From Alphaproteobacteria bacterium (GTDB taxonomy: Bacteria > Pseudomonadota > Alphaproteobacteria > CASFRQ01 > SAAU01): a stretch of DNA of 64,000 bases. The stretch is taken from positions 123,714 to 187,713 of the forward strand of contig SAAU01000002.1 in NCBI GenBank assembly GCA_009929265.1, written 5' to 3'. Shown one piece after another: positions 9,947-17,874 of the stretch. The translations under genes were made by a program, and so were the position numbers. The stretch's first letter is position 1, and each line of letters opens with the position of its first letter. The notes under the pieces were generated by a model that searched no databases, was not told the DNA's origin, and was given only the letters and a program-made list of their open reading frames with translations.

Positions 9947-9974
9947 GAGAGAATGAAAGTTCTCTCTTTTTTTA
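9947..9974 (+). terminator. Terminator after the outer-membrane protein gene
   Basis: GAGAGAA and TTCTCTC form a 7-bp stem around TGAAAG, followed by a T run. It touches the stop codon of the convergent XRE gene. Confidence 0.8.
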
Positions 9975-10325
9975 TTTTTTATTTCGAATCTTAAAAAGGT
10001 GATTGATGATTTGAAGAACGATTTGAACAAACTCTTTATCCGTCATCATAAGGCGCCTTGAAATTTGTTCAATATCCTTACGAATATTTTTATCTCTGGG
10101 TATATAATTTGGGAAATAAAGAAGATCCTCTAGATTCACATCCAAAGATAAAGCAAGCCTAAAAAGAGTATCTAATTTTGGGGAAACTTTTCCACATTCT
10201 ATCTGTGAAATTGTGTTCAATGTTAGATGAGTCTCTTTTGATAATTCTAATTGAGTAAGGCCGTTGAGTTTTCTAAGTTCACGAATCCTTTGCCCAAATA
10301 ATTTCTGAAAAGAATCTGAGTTCAT
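9972..10325 (-). CDS. XRE-family helix-turn-helix regulator
   Basis: A 117-residue protein with a Cro/CI-type DNA-binding domain at about residues 8-65 (RIRELRKLNGLTQLELSKET, then NTISQIECGKVSPKLDTL). The C-terminal half is short and basic and has no recognised sensor domain. Target genes are not evident. No overlapping partner gene suggests a toxin-antitoxin pair. Confidence 0.85.
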   Translation of the reverse strand: MNSDSFQKLFGQRIRELRKLNGLTQLELSKETHLTLNTISQIECGKVSPKLDTLFRLALSLDVNLEDLLYFPNYIPRDKNIRKDIEQISRRLMMTDKEFVQIVLQIINHLFKIRNKK

Positions 10326-10487
10326 AAAAACCTTCCATTTTTAGAAATTTTTATTAAACAACAATATAAGAAACCTTTTTTTCTTTCAATAAAAACATTT
10401 GATATTATTTATTTAAAAAAGGTGTTTAAAAAATTCTAAAAAATTTATCGGATTTTATGAGTTCTATTTAATTTATAAAAAGGGCGG

Positions 10488-10724
10488 CTAACTTAACCAA
10501 TCTTTTAATTCTTTTTCTGAAGGAACGCGTCCAGCGCACTTTATTTCTTCATCAACAACAAGGGCAGGGGTTGAAAGAACACCATAACTTATAATTTTTG
10601 CAACATCTGTTATTTTTTCAACCGTTGCATCTAAGGGGGTTTCTTCTATCATTTTTTCTATTTGATTTTTTAAGTTTGTGCAGGTTGAACAACGTTCTGC
10701 GCCTAAAACTTTTACAGATTTCAT
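10488..10724 (-). CDS. Thioredoxin-like small protein (Thioredoxin_3 type)
   Basis: A 78-residue thioredoxin-fold protein with a redox pair CSTC at residues 12-15 and the cis-proline segment STPALVVDEEI. This size and pattern match the small thioredoxin/glutaredoxin-like proteins often encoded beside UPF0718/ArsP-type permeases. It lies 14 bases downstream of a remnant of such a permease, so the pair was probably one operon before disruption. Confidence 0.82.
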   Translation of the reverse strand: MKSVKVLGAERCSTCTNLKNQIEKMIEETPLDATVEKITDVAKIISYGVLSTPALVVDEEIKCAGRVPSEKELKDWLS

Positions 10725-10738
10725 CTTTTTTTCCTTTT

Positions 10739-11139
10739 CTAAAAAATAAAGTTATATACATACCCGACGAAAATAAAGGCTGTGAAAAGAAAGAGTGTAA
10801 AGTAAACAAGGAGGCGAAGTTTTAACACTTTTCTTAAAATAATCATCTCAGGGAAAGAGATAGCCACAACACTCATCATCATCGCAAGAATTGTTCCAAC
10901 AGGAACTCCTTTGTTAAATAAAGCTTCTGCAATCGGAATAATTCCCGTCGCGTTAGAATAAAGCGGAATTCCAATTAAAACAGCCAACGGAACGGAAAAG
11001 AAATTTTCAGAACTTGTGTATTTTTCGAAAAATTCTTGAGGCACATATCCATGCAAAAACGCCCCGATTCCAATTCCAATTAAAACATAAAGCCAAATTT
11101 TTCTTAAAATCTCTTTTGAATATCCATTTTTACAGTCAC
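10739..11139 (-). pseudogene. C-terminal remnant of an UPF0718-type permease
   Basis: The open frame begins abruptly near 11139 without a start codon and runs to 10739 (about 130 codons). It encodes CDCKNGYSKEILRK, then hydrophobic segments with LIGIPLYSNATGIIPI and MMMSVVAISFPEMIILRKVL, which resemble the second half of the permease family (DUF318/UPF0718). An in-frame stop lies two codons upstream of the first recognisable residue, at the junction with the foreign element. A TTG inside could start a 105-residue product, but the N-terminal half of the transporter is missing. The missing half is not seen at the far end of the element. Confidence 0.75.
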
Positions 11140-11158
11140 ATTCTTAATGTTCTATAAT
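11130..11158 (+). promoter_or_regulatory. Possible promoter of the element's methyltransferase gene
   Basis: TTACAG at 11130-11135 and a perfect TATAAT at 11153-11158 are 17 bases apart. The -35 falls in host permease sequence and the -10 in the element, so it may have formed at integration. Downstream, GCTCCT/AGGAGT at 11161-11178 could form a small hairpin covering the ribosome site. Confidence 0.45.
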
Positions 11159-11183
11159 CAGCTCCTAAAGAAAGGAGTTAATT

Positions 11184-12500
11184 ATGACTAATACAAAAAT
11201 ACTACAAATTGAACAAATATCAATATTTTCTCTACGTACCTATGCGAAAAATGCTAAAGCTCACCCTGAGAAACAAATACAACAAATTGCAGCATCAATT
11301 AAAGAATTTGGCTTTAATAATCCGATTCTAATTGATGAGGCCGGTGAGATTATAGCCGGGCATGGTCGTGTGGAGGCTGCAAAAGTGATGGGATTAACCT
11401 CTGTTCCTGCTATTCGGCTTTCTCACTTATCAGAGGCACAAAAACGATCTTACCGCATAGTTGATAATAAAATCAGCGAAAACGGCGGTTGGAATGAGAA
11501 TCTTTTAAGATTAGAAATCGCGGAGTTAGAAGCCATCTGCAATGATTTTGACATATCAATCACAGGGTTTAGTGATGTAGAAATCGATGTCTTGCTTAAC
11601 GACAATGAGGAACAAGCAGATCCAAAGAGCAATGCTATACCATTCATCCCTGAGCATGAAATTGTCTCAAAACAAGGTGATATATGGACACTTGGAGAAC
11701 ACAGAATTATTTGCGGCAACAGTTTGGAGCCTGAAACATTCAAGAGCTTATTCAAAGACAAATTCGCCCAGATGATTCTTCAAGACCCACCATACAACGT
11801 AAAAATACAAGGGCATGTCGGCGGTTCCGGTTCAATAAAACACAAGGAGTTCGCCTTTGCCTCAGGTGAGATGAAATCTGATGAATTCACAAATTTCTTA
11901 AGAGTCAATTTTGAACTATGTGCCAAACATTCTGCATTAGGATCTCTTCATTATAACTTCATGGATTGGCGGCACATGGCTGAAATCCTCGCTGCAGGTA
12001 GCACCACTTTTAGCAGTTTTATCAACATGTGTGTATGGGCAAAATCCTCAGGAGGCATGGGCAGCTTATACCGTAGCCAACATGAGCTCTGTTTTATATT
12101 CAAAAACGGCAAAGCCCCTCATACCAACAACGTCAAGTTGGGAACAAACGGTCGTTATCGCACCAATATTTGGAATTATGCTGGTGTAAATTCTTTCGGC
12201 CATCATAAGAAAGACCTGAAACTCCACCCGACCGTCAAACCTGTTGAGATGTTTAAAGATGCTATTCTAGACGTTAGCAAACGCGGAGATATTGTACTAG
12301 ACAGCTTTCTTGGTTCTGGCAGCACCCTTATCGCAGCCCACCAAACAGGTCGCACCTGCTATGGCATTGAATATGAACCACTCTATATAGACACTGCAAT
12401 CAGACGTTTTTATGACTTATTTAAAATAGATGCTGTGCGTGAAGCTGATGGCAAAACCTACACTGAACTTTTAGCGGAGAAGCGTAATGAGCAACAATAA
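11184..12500 (+). CDS. ParB-domain DNA adenine/cytosine-N4 methyltransferase
   Basis: The 438-residue protein has an N-terminal ParB/Srx-like domain (about 5-140, with IAGHGRVEAAKVMG) and a C-terminal N6/N4 amino-methyltransferase domain. The catalytic DPPY is at residues 201-204 and the SAM-binding VLDSFLGSGST near residue 370; motif IV preceding motif I indicates a beta-class order. This architecture is common in phages and mobile elements, where it modifies DNA against restriction or regulates packaging. No cognate restriction enzyme is present. It starts the element and overlaps the next gene by 14 bases. Target site unknown. Confidence 0.9.
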   Translation: MTNTKILQIEQISIFSLRTYAKNAKAHPEKQIQQIAASIKEFGFNNPILIDEAGEIIAGHGRVEAAKVMGLTSVPAIRLSHLSEAQKRSYRIVDNKISENGGWNENLLRLEIAELEAICNDFDISITGFSDVEIDVLLNDNEEQADPKSNAIPFIPEHEIVSKQGDIWTLGEHRIICGNSLEPETFKSLFKDKFAQMILQDPPYNVKIQGHVGGSGSIKHKEFAFASGEMKSDEFTNFLRVNFELCAKHSALGSLHYNFMDWRHMAEILAAGSTTFSSFINMCVWAKSSGGMGSLYRSQHELCFIFKNGKAPHTNNVKLGTNGRYRTNIWNYAGVNSFGHHKKDLKLHPTVKPVEMFKDAILDVSKRGDIVLDSFLGSGSTLIAAHQTGRTCYGIEYEPLYIDTAIRRFYDLFKIDAVREADGKTYTELLAEKRNEQQ

Positions 12501-12861
12501 ATATAATATCGGCTATGGCAAGCCTCCGAAAGAAAATCAGTTTCCCAAGGGCAGATCAGGCAACCCCAAGGGTCGTCCCAAAGGCAGCCGTAACACCTAT
12601 AAGTTGCTAGAAGATCTGTTAGCGCAAAAAGTCACAATTATGCAGGATGGCAAACCTGTCCGCATTCCTAAAAAAGTCGCGATTTTGTTACAAGCTGTAA
12701 ATTCTGCAACCAAAGGAGACCTTAAAGCCATTTCGGCAATCATTCCGCACATGCTTGCATCGGACGCAAAAAACGAGGCTTTAGGCCGAGATACTCAAGA
12801 AATGAGCAAAGAAGATAAAGATCTAATCAAACAATTTTTAAAGGACCATACTGATGAATGA
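12487..12861 (+). CDS. DUF5681 protein, possible small terminase-like partner
   Basis: A 124-residue basic protein with the DUF5681 signature GYGKPPKENQF-KGRSGNPKGRPKGSRN at residues 9-37, followed by a helical region and an acidic tail. The family is regularly found just before terminase large-subunit genes and may act as DNA-binding or small-terminase component, but that role is not proven. It overlaps its neighbours on both sides (14 and 8 bases), so the three genes are probably translated together. Confidence 0.85.
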   Translation: MSNNKYNIGYGKPPKENQFPKGRSGNPKGRPKGSRNTYKLLEDLLAQKVTIMQDGKPVRIPKKVAILLQAVNSATKGDLKAISAIIPHMLASDAKNEALGRDTQEMSKEDKDLIKQFLKDHTDE

Positions 12862-14290
12862 ACAACAAATGTTATACGCAATGCTCCGTGATGATTTCAA
12901 ATTGTTTACCATCAAGGTATTTAACGAAGTATCTGGCGGGGCTGAATACAAAGACAATTGGCACATTGATGTTATATGCGAAGCTATTATGGATATGATG
13001 GAAGGTAAAAACAATCGGTTAATTGTCAATATTCCGCCACGCAATATGAAATCAATTATTGGCTCTATCGCTTTGCCGGCGTTTTTGCTTGGTCACAACC
13101 CTAAAACCAAAATCATCTGTGTTAGTTACGCAGATGACCTATCAACAAAGTTTGCAAATGATTGTCGAAATATATTGCAATCATATTGGTTTAAAGAAAT
13201 GTTTCCTGCGACAAGGCTCAGTCAATCAAGAAAATCTATTAGTGATTTTGAAACAACTGCTGGAGGCGGACGTTTTGCAACATCCATCGGCGGAGTATTA
13301 ACCGGTCGCGGAGCAGATTGGATTATCATTGACGATCCACTAAAACCAGCTGAAGCAATGTCTGACACTCAACGTGAAAAGGTCAATGAATGGTATAAAT
13401 CAACCCTATATTCTCGTTTAGATGATAAGGAAACTGGTAAAATCATACTCATTATGCAACGCCTGCATCAAAATGATTTAACGAGATATCTGCTTGGGCA
13501 CAGCAATAATTTTCGTCACATAAAACTACCTGCTATTGCCGAATATGATGAAGCATGGAAAATTTTTAGAAGGAGCTCACAAAAAGTAAAAATATTTACT
13601 CGGCAGTGTGGCGAAGCTTTACATCCCGCCAGAGAAAGCATAGATGTTTTACTTGAAACACAAAGAACTATCAGCGATTATGCATATGCAGGTCAATATC
13701 AACAGGCCCCAGTACCGCTTGAAGGTGGTATAATAAAGCGCAACTGGTTTCATACTTATGAAAACCTCCCCATATTAAGAGAAATCATTATATCATGGGA
13801 CTTAGCTAGCAAAACAGGTACGTCAAATTCTTACTCTGCAGGGATTATTCTCGGAATTGGTAAAGATAAAATATATCAGTTAGATTGCATTAAGTTTCGA
13901 GCAGAATTTCCAGAATTGGTACAAGAGGTTATAGATATAAACCAACAGATGAAAGATAAATATAAGGTTTCTGTAACAACCCTGATTGAAGATGCGTCGG
14001 CGGGTACACAAGTTATCCAATATATAAAAAATGGCAGGCACTTCACACCAGTAGAAATCAGACCCAACCAAGATAAAAAGGTTCGTTTGGAGGGAGTGTC
14101 TGCATACATTAAAGACGGCACAATTCTTTTTCCCAACGAACGAGGTCCTTGGTGGGATGATTTTGCAGATGAGCTCACAACGTTCCCTAATTCTACATTT
14201 AGCGACCAATGTGATGCGTTCAGCCAAGGGCTCGAATATGCCGTAACTCGACTCAAAAAGCCAGAAGTAAGGGTAAGGATTTTATTTTAA
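12854..14290 (+). CDS. terL: Phage terminase large subunit
   Basis: A 478-residue terminase. The ATPase half has a Walker A-like NIPPRNMKS (residues 59-67), a LLGHNPKTKIICVSYADDL strand-helix and Walker B IIIDDP (157-162). The nuclease half shows the RNase H-like acidic strands ISWDLASKTGTSNS and TLIEDASAG, plus a third acidic cluster near DQCDAFSQGLEYA. Such proteins drive DNA into procapsids. No portal, protease or capsid gene follows, so here it could only package into a helper's particles or be a leftover. The gene appears intact, which argues against simple decay. Confidence 0.92.
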   Translation: MNEQQMLYAMLRDDFKLFTIKVFNEVSGGAEYKDNWHIDVICEAIMDMMEGKNNRLIVNIPPRNMKSIIGSIALPAFLLGHNPKTKIICVSYADDLSTKFANDCRNILQSYWFKEMFPATRLSQSRKSISDFETTAGGGRFATSIGGVLTGRGADWIIIDDPLKPAEAMSDTQREKVNEWYKSTLYSRLDDKETGKIILIMQRLHQNDLTRYLLGHSNNFRHIKLPAIAEYDEAWKIFRRSSQKVKIFTRQCGEALHPARESIDVLLETQRTISDYAYAGQYQQAPVPLEGGIIKRNWFHTYENLPILREIIISWDLASKTGTSNSYSAGIILGIGKDKIYQLDCIKFRAEFPELVQEVIDINQQMKDKYKVSVTTLIEDASAGTQVIQYIKNGRHFTPVEIRPNQDKKVRLEGVSAYIKDGTILFPNERGPWWDDFADELTTFPNSTFSDQCDAFSQGLEYAVTRLKKPEVRVRILF

Positions 14291-14306
14291 GATAATACCT
14301 TTATTG

Positions 14307-14346
14307 AGTTGACTTCTCTCCTTTTGCAAGCGTTACTGGGCTTTAG
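14307..14346 (+). repeat. Direct repeat A flanking the Hcp cargo module
   Basis: AGTTGACTTCTCTCCTTTTG followed by CAAGCGTTACTGGGCTT matches repeat B at 17360-17396 with three differences over the first 37 bases. It lies between the terminase stop and the 3' end of the Crp-family gene. Confidence 0.8.
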
Positions 14347-14367
14347 TCTTCTTTCAGAGAAACAGCA

Positions 14368-15039
14368 TTAAATTTGTTTTTGTGGTTTAACCATAAAGCT
14401 GTTTTTGCGATATTCGATCAGTCCGGCTTTTTGCATTTTGGAAAGCTCGTTCGATAGTGCGCTGCGTTCTACCATCAGATAATCCGCCAGTTGTTGGCGA
14501 TTGAAGGGGATGTCAAACGAGTATTTTCCTTGTTTTTGTGCTTCATAGCATAGATAAGACAGCACACGTTCACGAATGCCTTTTGGCGTGATATGTTCGA
14601 TTTTCCTGACTAGGCTGATGTTTTTTTCGGCAATGATGAAAAGCAGATTTTTAACTAGCGACTGGTGAAATACACAGCCGGCAGAACAAACTGTTAAAAT
14701 CTTGTTTACATCAATAAAAAGGATTTCGCTTTTTTGTGCGGCGATGACATTGACTTGCGAGTATGAACTTTGCTGGCAAGCGTATGCTTCAGCGAAAAGT
14801 TCGCCAGCTTCGGCGTTTTGGAGGATATGGACATTGCCCAGCATGTCGTTCTTGGTAATATGCACACAACCCGATAAAACGATGCCGATGGACTTGATCT
14901 CGTCGCCAATGCGGTAGACGTCCTTGTCTTTTTCATAAACAGTATGCCTAGCCTTTAGGCACCCTAAAATGCTTTCTATCTCGGCTCTTGTCATGCCCTT
15001 AAACAAAGGGTTTACTGCTAAAATATCATATTTATTCAT
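14368..15039 (-). CDS. Crp/Fnr-family transcription regulator
   Basis: A 223-residue protein with a cyclic-nucleotide-binding-like domain (about 5-125) and a Crp-type winged helix near the end (FNRQQLADYLMVERSALSNELSKM). There is no N-terminal Fnr cysteine cluster, and cysteines are scattered (GCLKAR, GCVHI, VCSAGCVF). It is divergent from a ferredoxin-hcp pair, so it most likely controls them, like HcpR-type nitrosative-stress regulators; that is inference from context. The ATG at 15039 is preferred over an upstream TTG. A palindrome in the shared upstream region (15094-15108) is a candidate operator. Confidence 0.85.
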   Translation of the reverse strand: MNKYDILAVNPLFKGMTRAEIESILGCLKARHTVYEKDKDVYRIGDEIKSIGIVLSGCVHITKNDMLGNVHILQNAEAGELFAEAYACQQSSYSQVNVIAAQKSEILFIDVNKILTVCSAGCVFHQSLVKNLLFIIAEKNISLVRKIEHITPKGIRERVLSYLCYEAQKQGKYSFDIPFNRQQLADYLMVERSALSNELSKMQKAGLIEYRKNSFMVKPQKQI

Positions 15040-15093
15040 TATTTTCACTTTCGTTGTCAAAACAACATATTTTTCATAAGTTATGATATAGGC

Positions 15094-15108
15094 TATTGAA
15101 AGTCAATA
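15094..15108. promoter_or_regulatory. Candidate operator for the Crp-family regulator
   Basis: TATTGA-AAG-TCAATA is a perfect 6-bp inverted repeat around three bases, in the 84-base gap between divergent regulator and ferredoxin genes. The TTGA/TCAA half-sites resemble Crp/Fnr/HcpR operators, though the spacer is shorter than the usual four bases. Confidence 0.55.
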
Positions 15109-15123
15109 AGTAAGGGGATGAAA

Positions 15124-15777
15124 ATGAGCAGAAAGATTATTCAGATAGATGAAGAAAAATGCGTCGGTTGCGGGTTGTGCGCCAATGCCTGCCAACAAGG
15201 CGCTATTGAAATCATCGACGGCAAGGCGAAACTGGTGCGGGATGACTATTGTGATGGGCTTGGTAAATGCATGCCCAAATGTCCGGTGGGTGCTATCAGT
15301 TTTTCAGAAAAAGATGTAATTGAAAAGAAGCCGTTAGCTTGTGGTTGTCCGGGGCAAAATGCCCGACCGATAGAAAGAGCGGAACAGCCCCCGGTGCACG
15401 CCTGCGAAAATCAGGTGTCCGAGTTAAGGCAATGGCCGGTGCAGATTAAACTGGTGCCGACAAATGCGCCGTATTTTCAGGACGCCGATTTGCTGATTGC
15501 GGCTGATTGCACTGCTTATGCGTATGCTAATTTTCATCATAAATTCATTAAAAACAAAATAACCATTATCGGTTGTCCAAAGTTGGATATGACGGACTAC
15601 ACCGAAAAACTAACTTCTATCATTGCTGAGAATGACATAAAAAGTATTACGATTGTCAGAATGGAAGTTCCCTGTTGTGGGGGAATTGAGCAAGCAGCAA
15701 CGCAGGCACTAAAGAACAGTGGCAAATTTTTGCCCTGGCAGGTTGTAACCATCTCTGTTGATGGCCATATATTATAA
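15124..15777 (+). CDS. Ferredoxin-like 4Fe-4S protein of the hcp module
   Basis: The start at 15124 is placed eight bases after AAGGGG; an ATG two codons earlier is too close. The 217-residue protein has two N-terminal 4Fe-4S ferredoxin motifs (CVGCGLCANAC then CDGLGKCMPKC, about residues 13-53) and a C-terminal part with more cysteines (CGCPGQ, AADCTAYAYA, GCPKLD, PCCGGIEQA). It would pass electrons to Hcp encoded 23 bases downstream. Similar proteins accompany hcp in anaerobes. Codon use is GC-richer than the chromosome, consistent with transfer. Confidence 0.87.
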   Translation: MSRKIIQIDEEKCVGCGLCANACQQGAIEIIDGKAKLVRDDYCDGLGKCMPKCPVGAISFSEKDVIEKKPLACGCPGQNARPIERAEQPPVHACENQVSELRQWPVQIKLVPTNAPYFQDADLLIAADCTAYAYANFHHKFIKNKITIIGCPKLDMTDYTEKLTSIIAENDIKSITIVRMEVPCCGGIEQAATQALKNSGKFLPWQVVTISVDGHIL

Positions 15778-15800
15778 ATATACAAAGAAAGGAGATAACT

Positions 15801-17327
15801 ATGTTTTGTTTTCAATGTGAGCAAACTGCTCAAGGTAAAGGCTGTACTTTTGCACAAGGTGTCTGTGGTAAAAAAGCAGAAACTGCCGATCTGCAAGATG
15901 ATTTGACAAGTGCGTTGATTGAGTTGGCAGTGGCTGGCAAAAAATCACCGGAGATAACCAATATTTTGGTCGATGGCTTATTTACAACCATCACAAATGT
16001 AAACTTTGATGATAATCGTATTATAAAACTAGTAGAAGAAGCCCGTTCACTCACTCCAAAATCTGATTTTAAAATATCTGAGGTTTGGAACACTGATGAG
16101 GATATCCGCAGTCTCAAATCCCTTATCCTGTTCGGTCTTAAAGGCATGGCAGCCTATGCGCACCATGCTCGTATTCTTGGTTATCAGGATGAGAAAGTGA
16201 ATAACTTTTTCTACGAAGCATTGCAGGCGGTTGCAAGTAAGAACTCCGTAGACGAGCTTTTGCCTTTGGTTCTTAAGACTGGAGAGATTAACTTGGTTTG
16301 TATGGAATTGTTGGATAAAGCCAATACCGAAACTTACGGTCATCCAGTGCCAACCAAGGTTACGACCAATATCGAAAAAGGCCCATTTATTGTAGTTACC
16401 GGACATGATCTGCACGATTTGGAACTACTGTTGAAGCAAACCGAAGGCAAAGGTGTCAATATCTACACTCATGGCGAAATGCTGCCTTGTCACGCTTATC
16501 CGAAGCTAAAAGCCTATGCCCATTTGAAGGGCAACTTCGGCACGGCTTGGCAGAACCAGCAGAAAGAGTTCGCCGATGTTCCGGGTGCGTTTTTGTTCAC
16601 CACAAACTGTATTATGCCGGTGAAGGAAAGCTATGCTGATCGCGTATTCACAACCTCTGTTGTGGCTTATCCTAACATGGTTCATATCGGTGCGGACAAA
16701 GATTTCACGCCGGTTATCAATAAGGCTCTGGAATTGGGCGGATATTCGGAAGAGCATAAAATGACCGGAATTAACGGCGGCGATGAATTAACCGTCGGCT
16801 TCGGACACCACACCGTGCTTTCTGTTGCTGGAACTGTTATTGACGCCGTTAAAGGCGGAGCATTAAGGCATATCTTCCTGGTTGGTGGCTGTGACGGCGC
16901 CAAACCTGGCCGTAATTACTACACCGATTTCGTAAAACAAACCCCGCAGGATACTATAGTTCTGACACTTGCATGCGGCAAATACCGCTTCAACGACTTG
17001 AACTTGGGCACACTCGGCGGTTTGCCAAGATTGCTTGATATGGGGCAATGTAATGATGCCTACAGCGCAATTAAAGTGGCGGTTGAACTGGCTAAAGCCT
17101 TTGATTGCGGCGTAAATGATCTGCCTCTTTCATTGGTGTTGTCCTGGTACGAGCAAAAGGCAGTTTGTATCCTTTTGACGCTGCTGCACTTGGGTATCAA
17201 GAATATGCGCCTTGGCCCAACACTGCCTGCTTTTGTTAGTCCGAACGTGCTGAAGATTCTGGTTGATAATTATGGTATCGCTCCGATTACAACGCCGGAA
17301 GAAGACTTGAAAGCGATTTTGGGTTAA
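15801..17327 (+). CDS. hcp: Hybrid cluster protein / hydroxylamine reductase
   Basis: This 508-residue protein matches Hcp. The N-terminal iron-sulfur cysteines are C3, C6, C15 and C22 (FCFQCEQTA..GCTF..GVCGK). Hybrid-cluster ligand regions include HGEMLPCHAYPKL, FTTNCIMPV, GGCDGAKPGRNYY and LACGKYRFN. Hcp reduces hydroxylamine and acts as a nitric oxide reductase or S-nitrosylase under anaerobic nitrosative stress. It has a strong ribosome site (AAAGGAG). Together with the ferredoxin and divergent Crp-family gene it forms a self-contained cassette within the mobile element. Confidence 0.97.
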   Translation: MFCFQCEQTAQGKGCTFAQGVCGKKAETADLQDDLTSALIELAVAGKKSPEITNILVDGLFTTITNVNFDDNRIIKLVEEARSLTPKSDFKISEVWNTDEDIRSLKSLILFGLKGMAAYAHHARILGYQDEKVNNFFYEALQAVASKNSVDELLPLVLKTGEINLVCMELLDKANTETYGHPVPTKVTTNIEKGPFIVVTGHDLHDLELLLKQTEGKGVNIYTHGEMLPCHAYPKLKAYAHLKGNFGTAWQNQQKEFADVPGAFLFTTNCIMPVKESYADRVFTTSVVAYPNMVHIGADKDFTPVINKALELGGYSEEHKMTGINGGDELTVGFGHHTVLSVAGTVIDAVKGGALRHIFLVGGCDGAKPGRNYYTDFVKQTPQDTIVLTLACGKYRFNDLNLGTLGGLPRLLDMGQCNDAYSAIKVAVELAKAFDCGVNDLPLSLVLSWYEQKAVCILLTLLHLGIKNMRLGPTLPAFVSPNVLKILVDNYGIAPITTPEEDLKAILG

Positions 17328-17359
17328 AAGGAAAAATTCTTTCTTATTATCTCTATTCA

Positions 17360-17399
17360 AGTTGACTTCTCTCCTTTTGTAAGCGTTAGTGTGCTTACG
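17360..17399 (+). repeat. Direct repeat B flanking the Hcp cargo module
   Basis: AGTTGACTTCTCTCCTTTTG followed by TAAGCGTTAGTGTGCTT is the partner of repeat A at 14307-14346. It overlaps the leader hairpin of the DUF2924 gene, so the cargo appears to have been inserted with duplication or exchange at this leader. Confidence 0.8.
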
Positions 17400-17409
17400 A
17401 AAGGAGAGA
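17368..17409 (+). promoter_or_regulatory. Leader hairpin hiding the DUF2924 ribosome site
   Basis: Two 17-base arms (17368-17384 and 17393-17409) pair perfectly apart from one G-U, around an 8-base loop. The second arm contains the Shine-Dalgarno AAAGGAG, ending three bases before the ATG at 17413. A folded transcript would block translation of the DUF2924 protein and, by coupling, of the recombinase. Confidence 0.7.
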
Positions 17410-17412
17410 AAT

Positions 17413-17874
17413 ATGGCAATAAGAAAGTATCGTAAAAAGATGCCAGGGTCACTGGAGGCGATTAAACGGATGGGAGAGGCGGAGCTGCAGGAATTATGGG
17501 GTTGTTATTTCTCGGGCGGGGTGCCACTAGCAAAACCCTTGTGGTACAAGATCATGTGCGAACAGTCCAGTGTGGCGATAGAGCAAAGACATGTCACGCG
17601 CCTCAATACCTACGCCAAGACCCCGGATGCATACATCGCCAAATCCTATAAACAGAAATACCATCTGAAGCCCGGCTCACAGATTGAAAAGACTTTCAAA
17701 GGCAAACAGCATCTGGTTATGGTCTGCCCGGATGGACGGTTTCGATACAATGCAAAATACTATAAAACTCTGTCGGCGGTGGCGTTTGATATCTGCGGAC
17801 ATAAGGTCTCAGGCAACGACTTCTTCGGGTTAAACAATAAAAACGGAGGACTGGTCAATGACGAACAGAATTAA
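17413..17874 (+). CDS. DUF2924 protein beside the recombinase
   Basis: The ATG at 17413 follows AAAGGAG; the longer reading frame from 17389 lies inside the hairpin. The 153-residue basic protein has the DUF2924 pattern: a tryptophan-containing middle (EAELQELWGCYF, PLWYKIMCEQ) and a C-terminal RFRYNAKYYKTLSAVAFDICGHKVSGNDFFGL domain that resembles a small DNA-binding or RAMA-type module. DUF2924 genes occur beside serine recombinase genes in many Alphaproteobacteria, so a role as recombination accessory factor is likely but unproven. It overlaps the recombinase gene by 17 bases. Confidence 0.85.
   Translation: MAIRKYRKKMPGSLEAIKRMGEAELQELWGCYFSGGVPLAKPLWYKIMCEQSSVAIEQRHVTRLNTYAKTPDAYIAKSYKQKYHLKPGSQIEKTFKGKQHLVMVCPDGRFRYNAKYYKTLSAVAFDICGHKVSGNDFFGLNNKNGGLVNDEQN

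Noticed and set aside
10598..10825. Frames on either strand around the thioredoxin gene
   Set aside because: They overlap the clear thioredoxin-like gene and permease remnant and have low-complexity composition.
13876..14256. Antisense frames over the terminase gene
   Set aside because: No ribosome site, no recognisable protein pattern, and they mirror a clearly coding strand.
16506..17048. Antisense frames over hcp
   Set aside because: Byproducts of GC-richer coding sequence; the sense protein is unambiguous.
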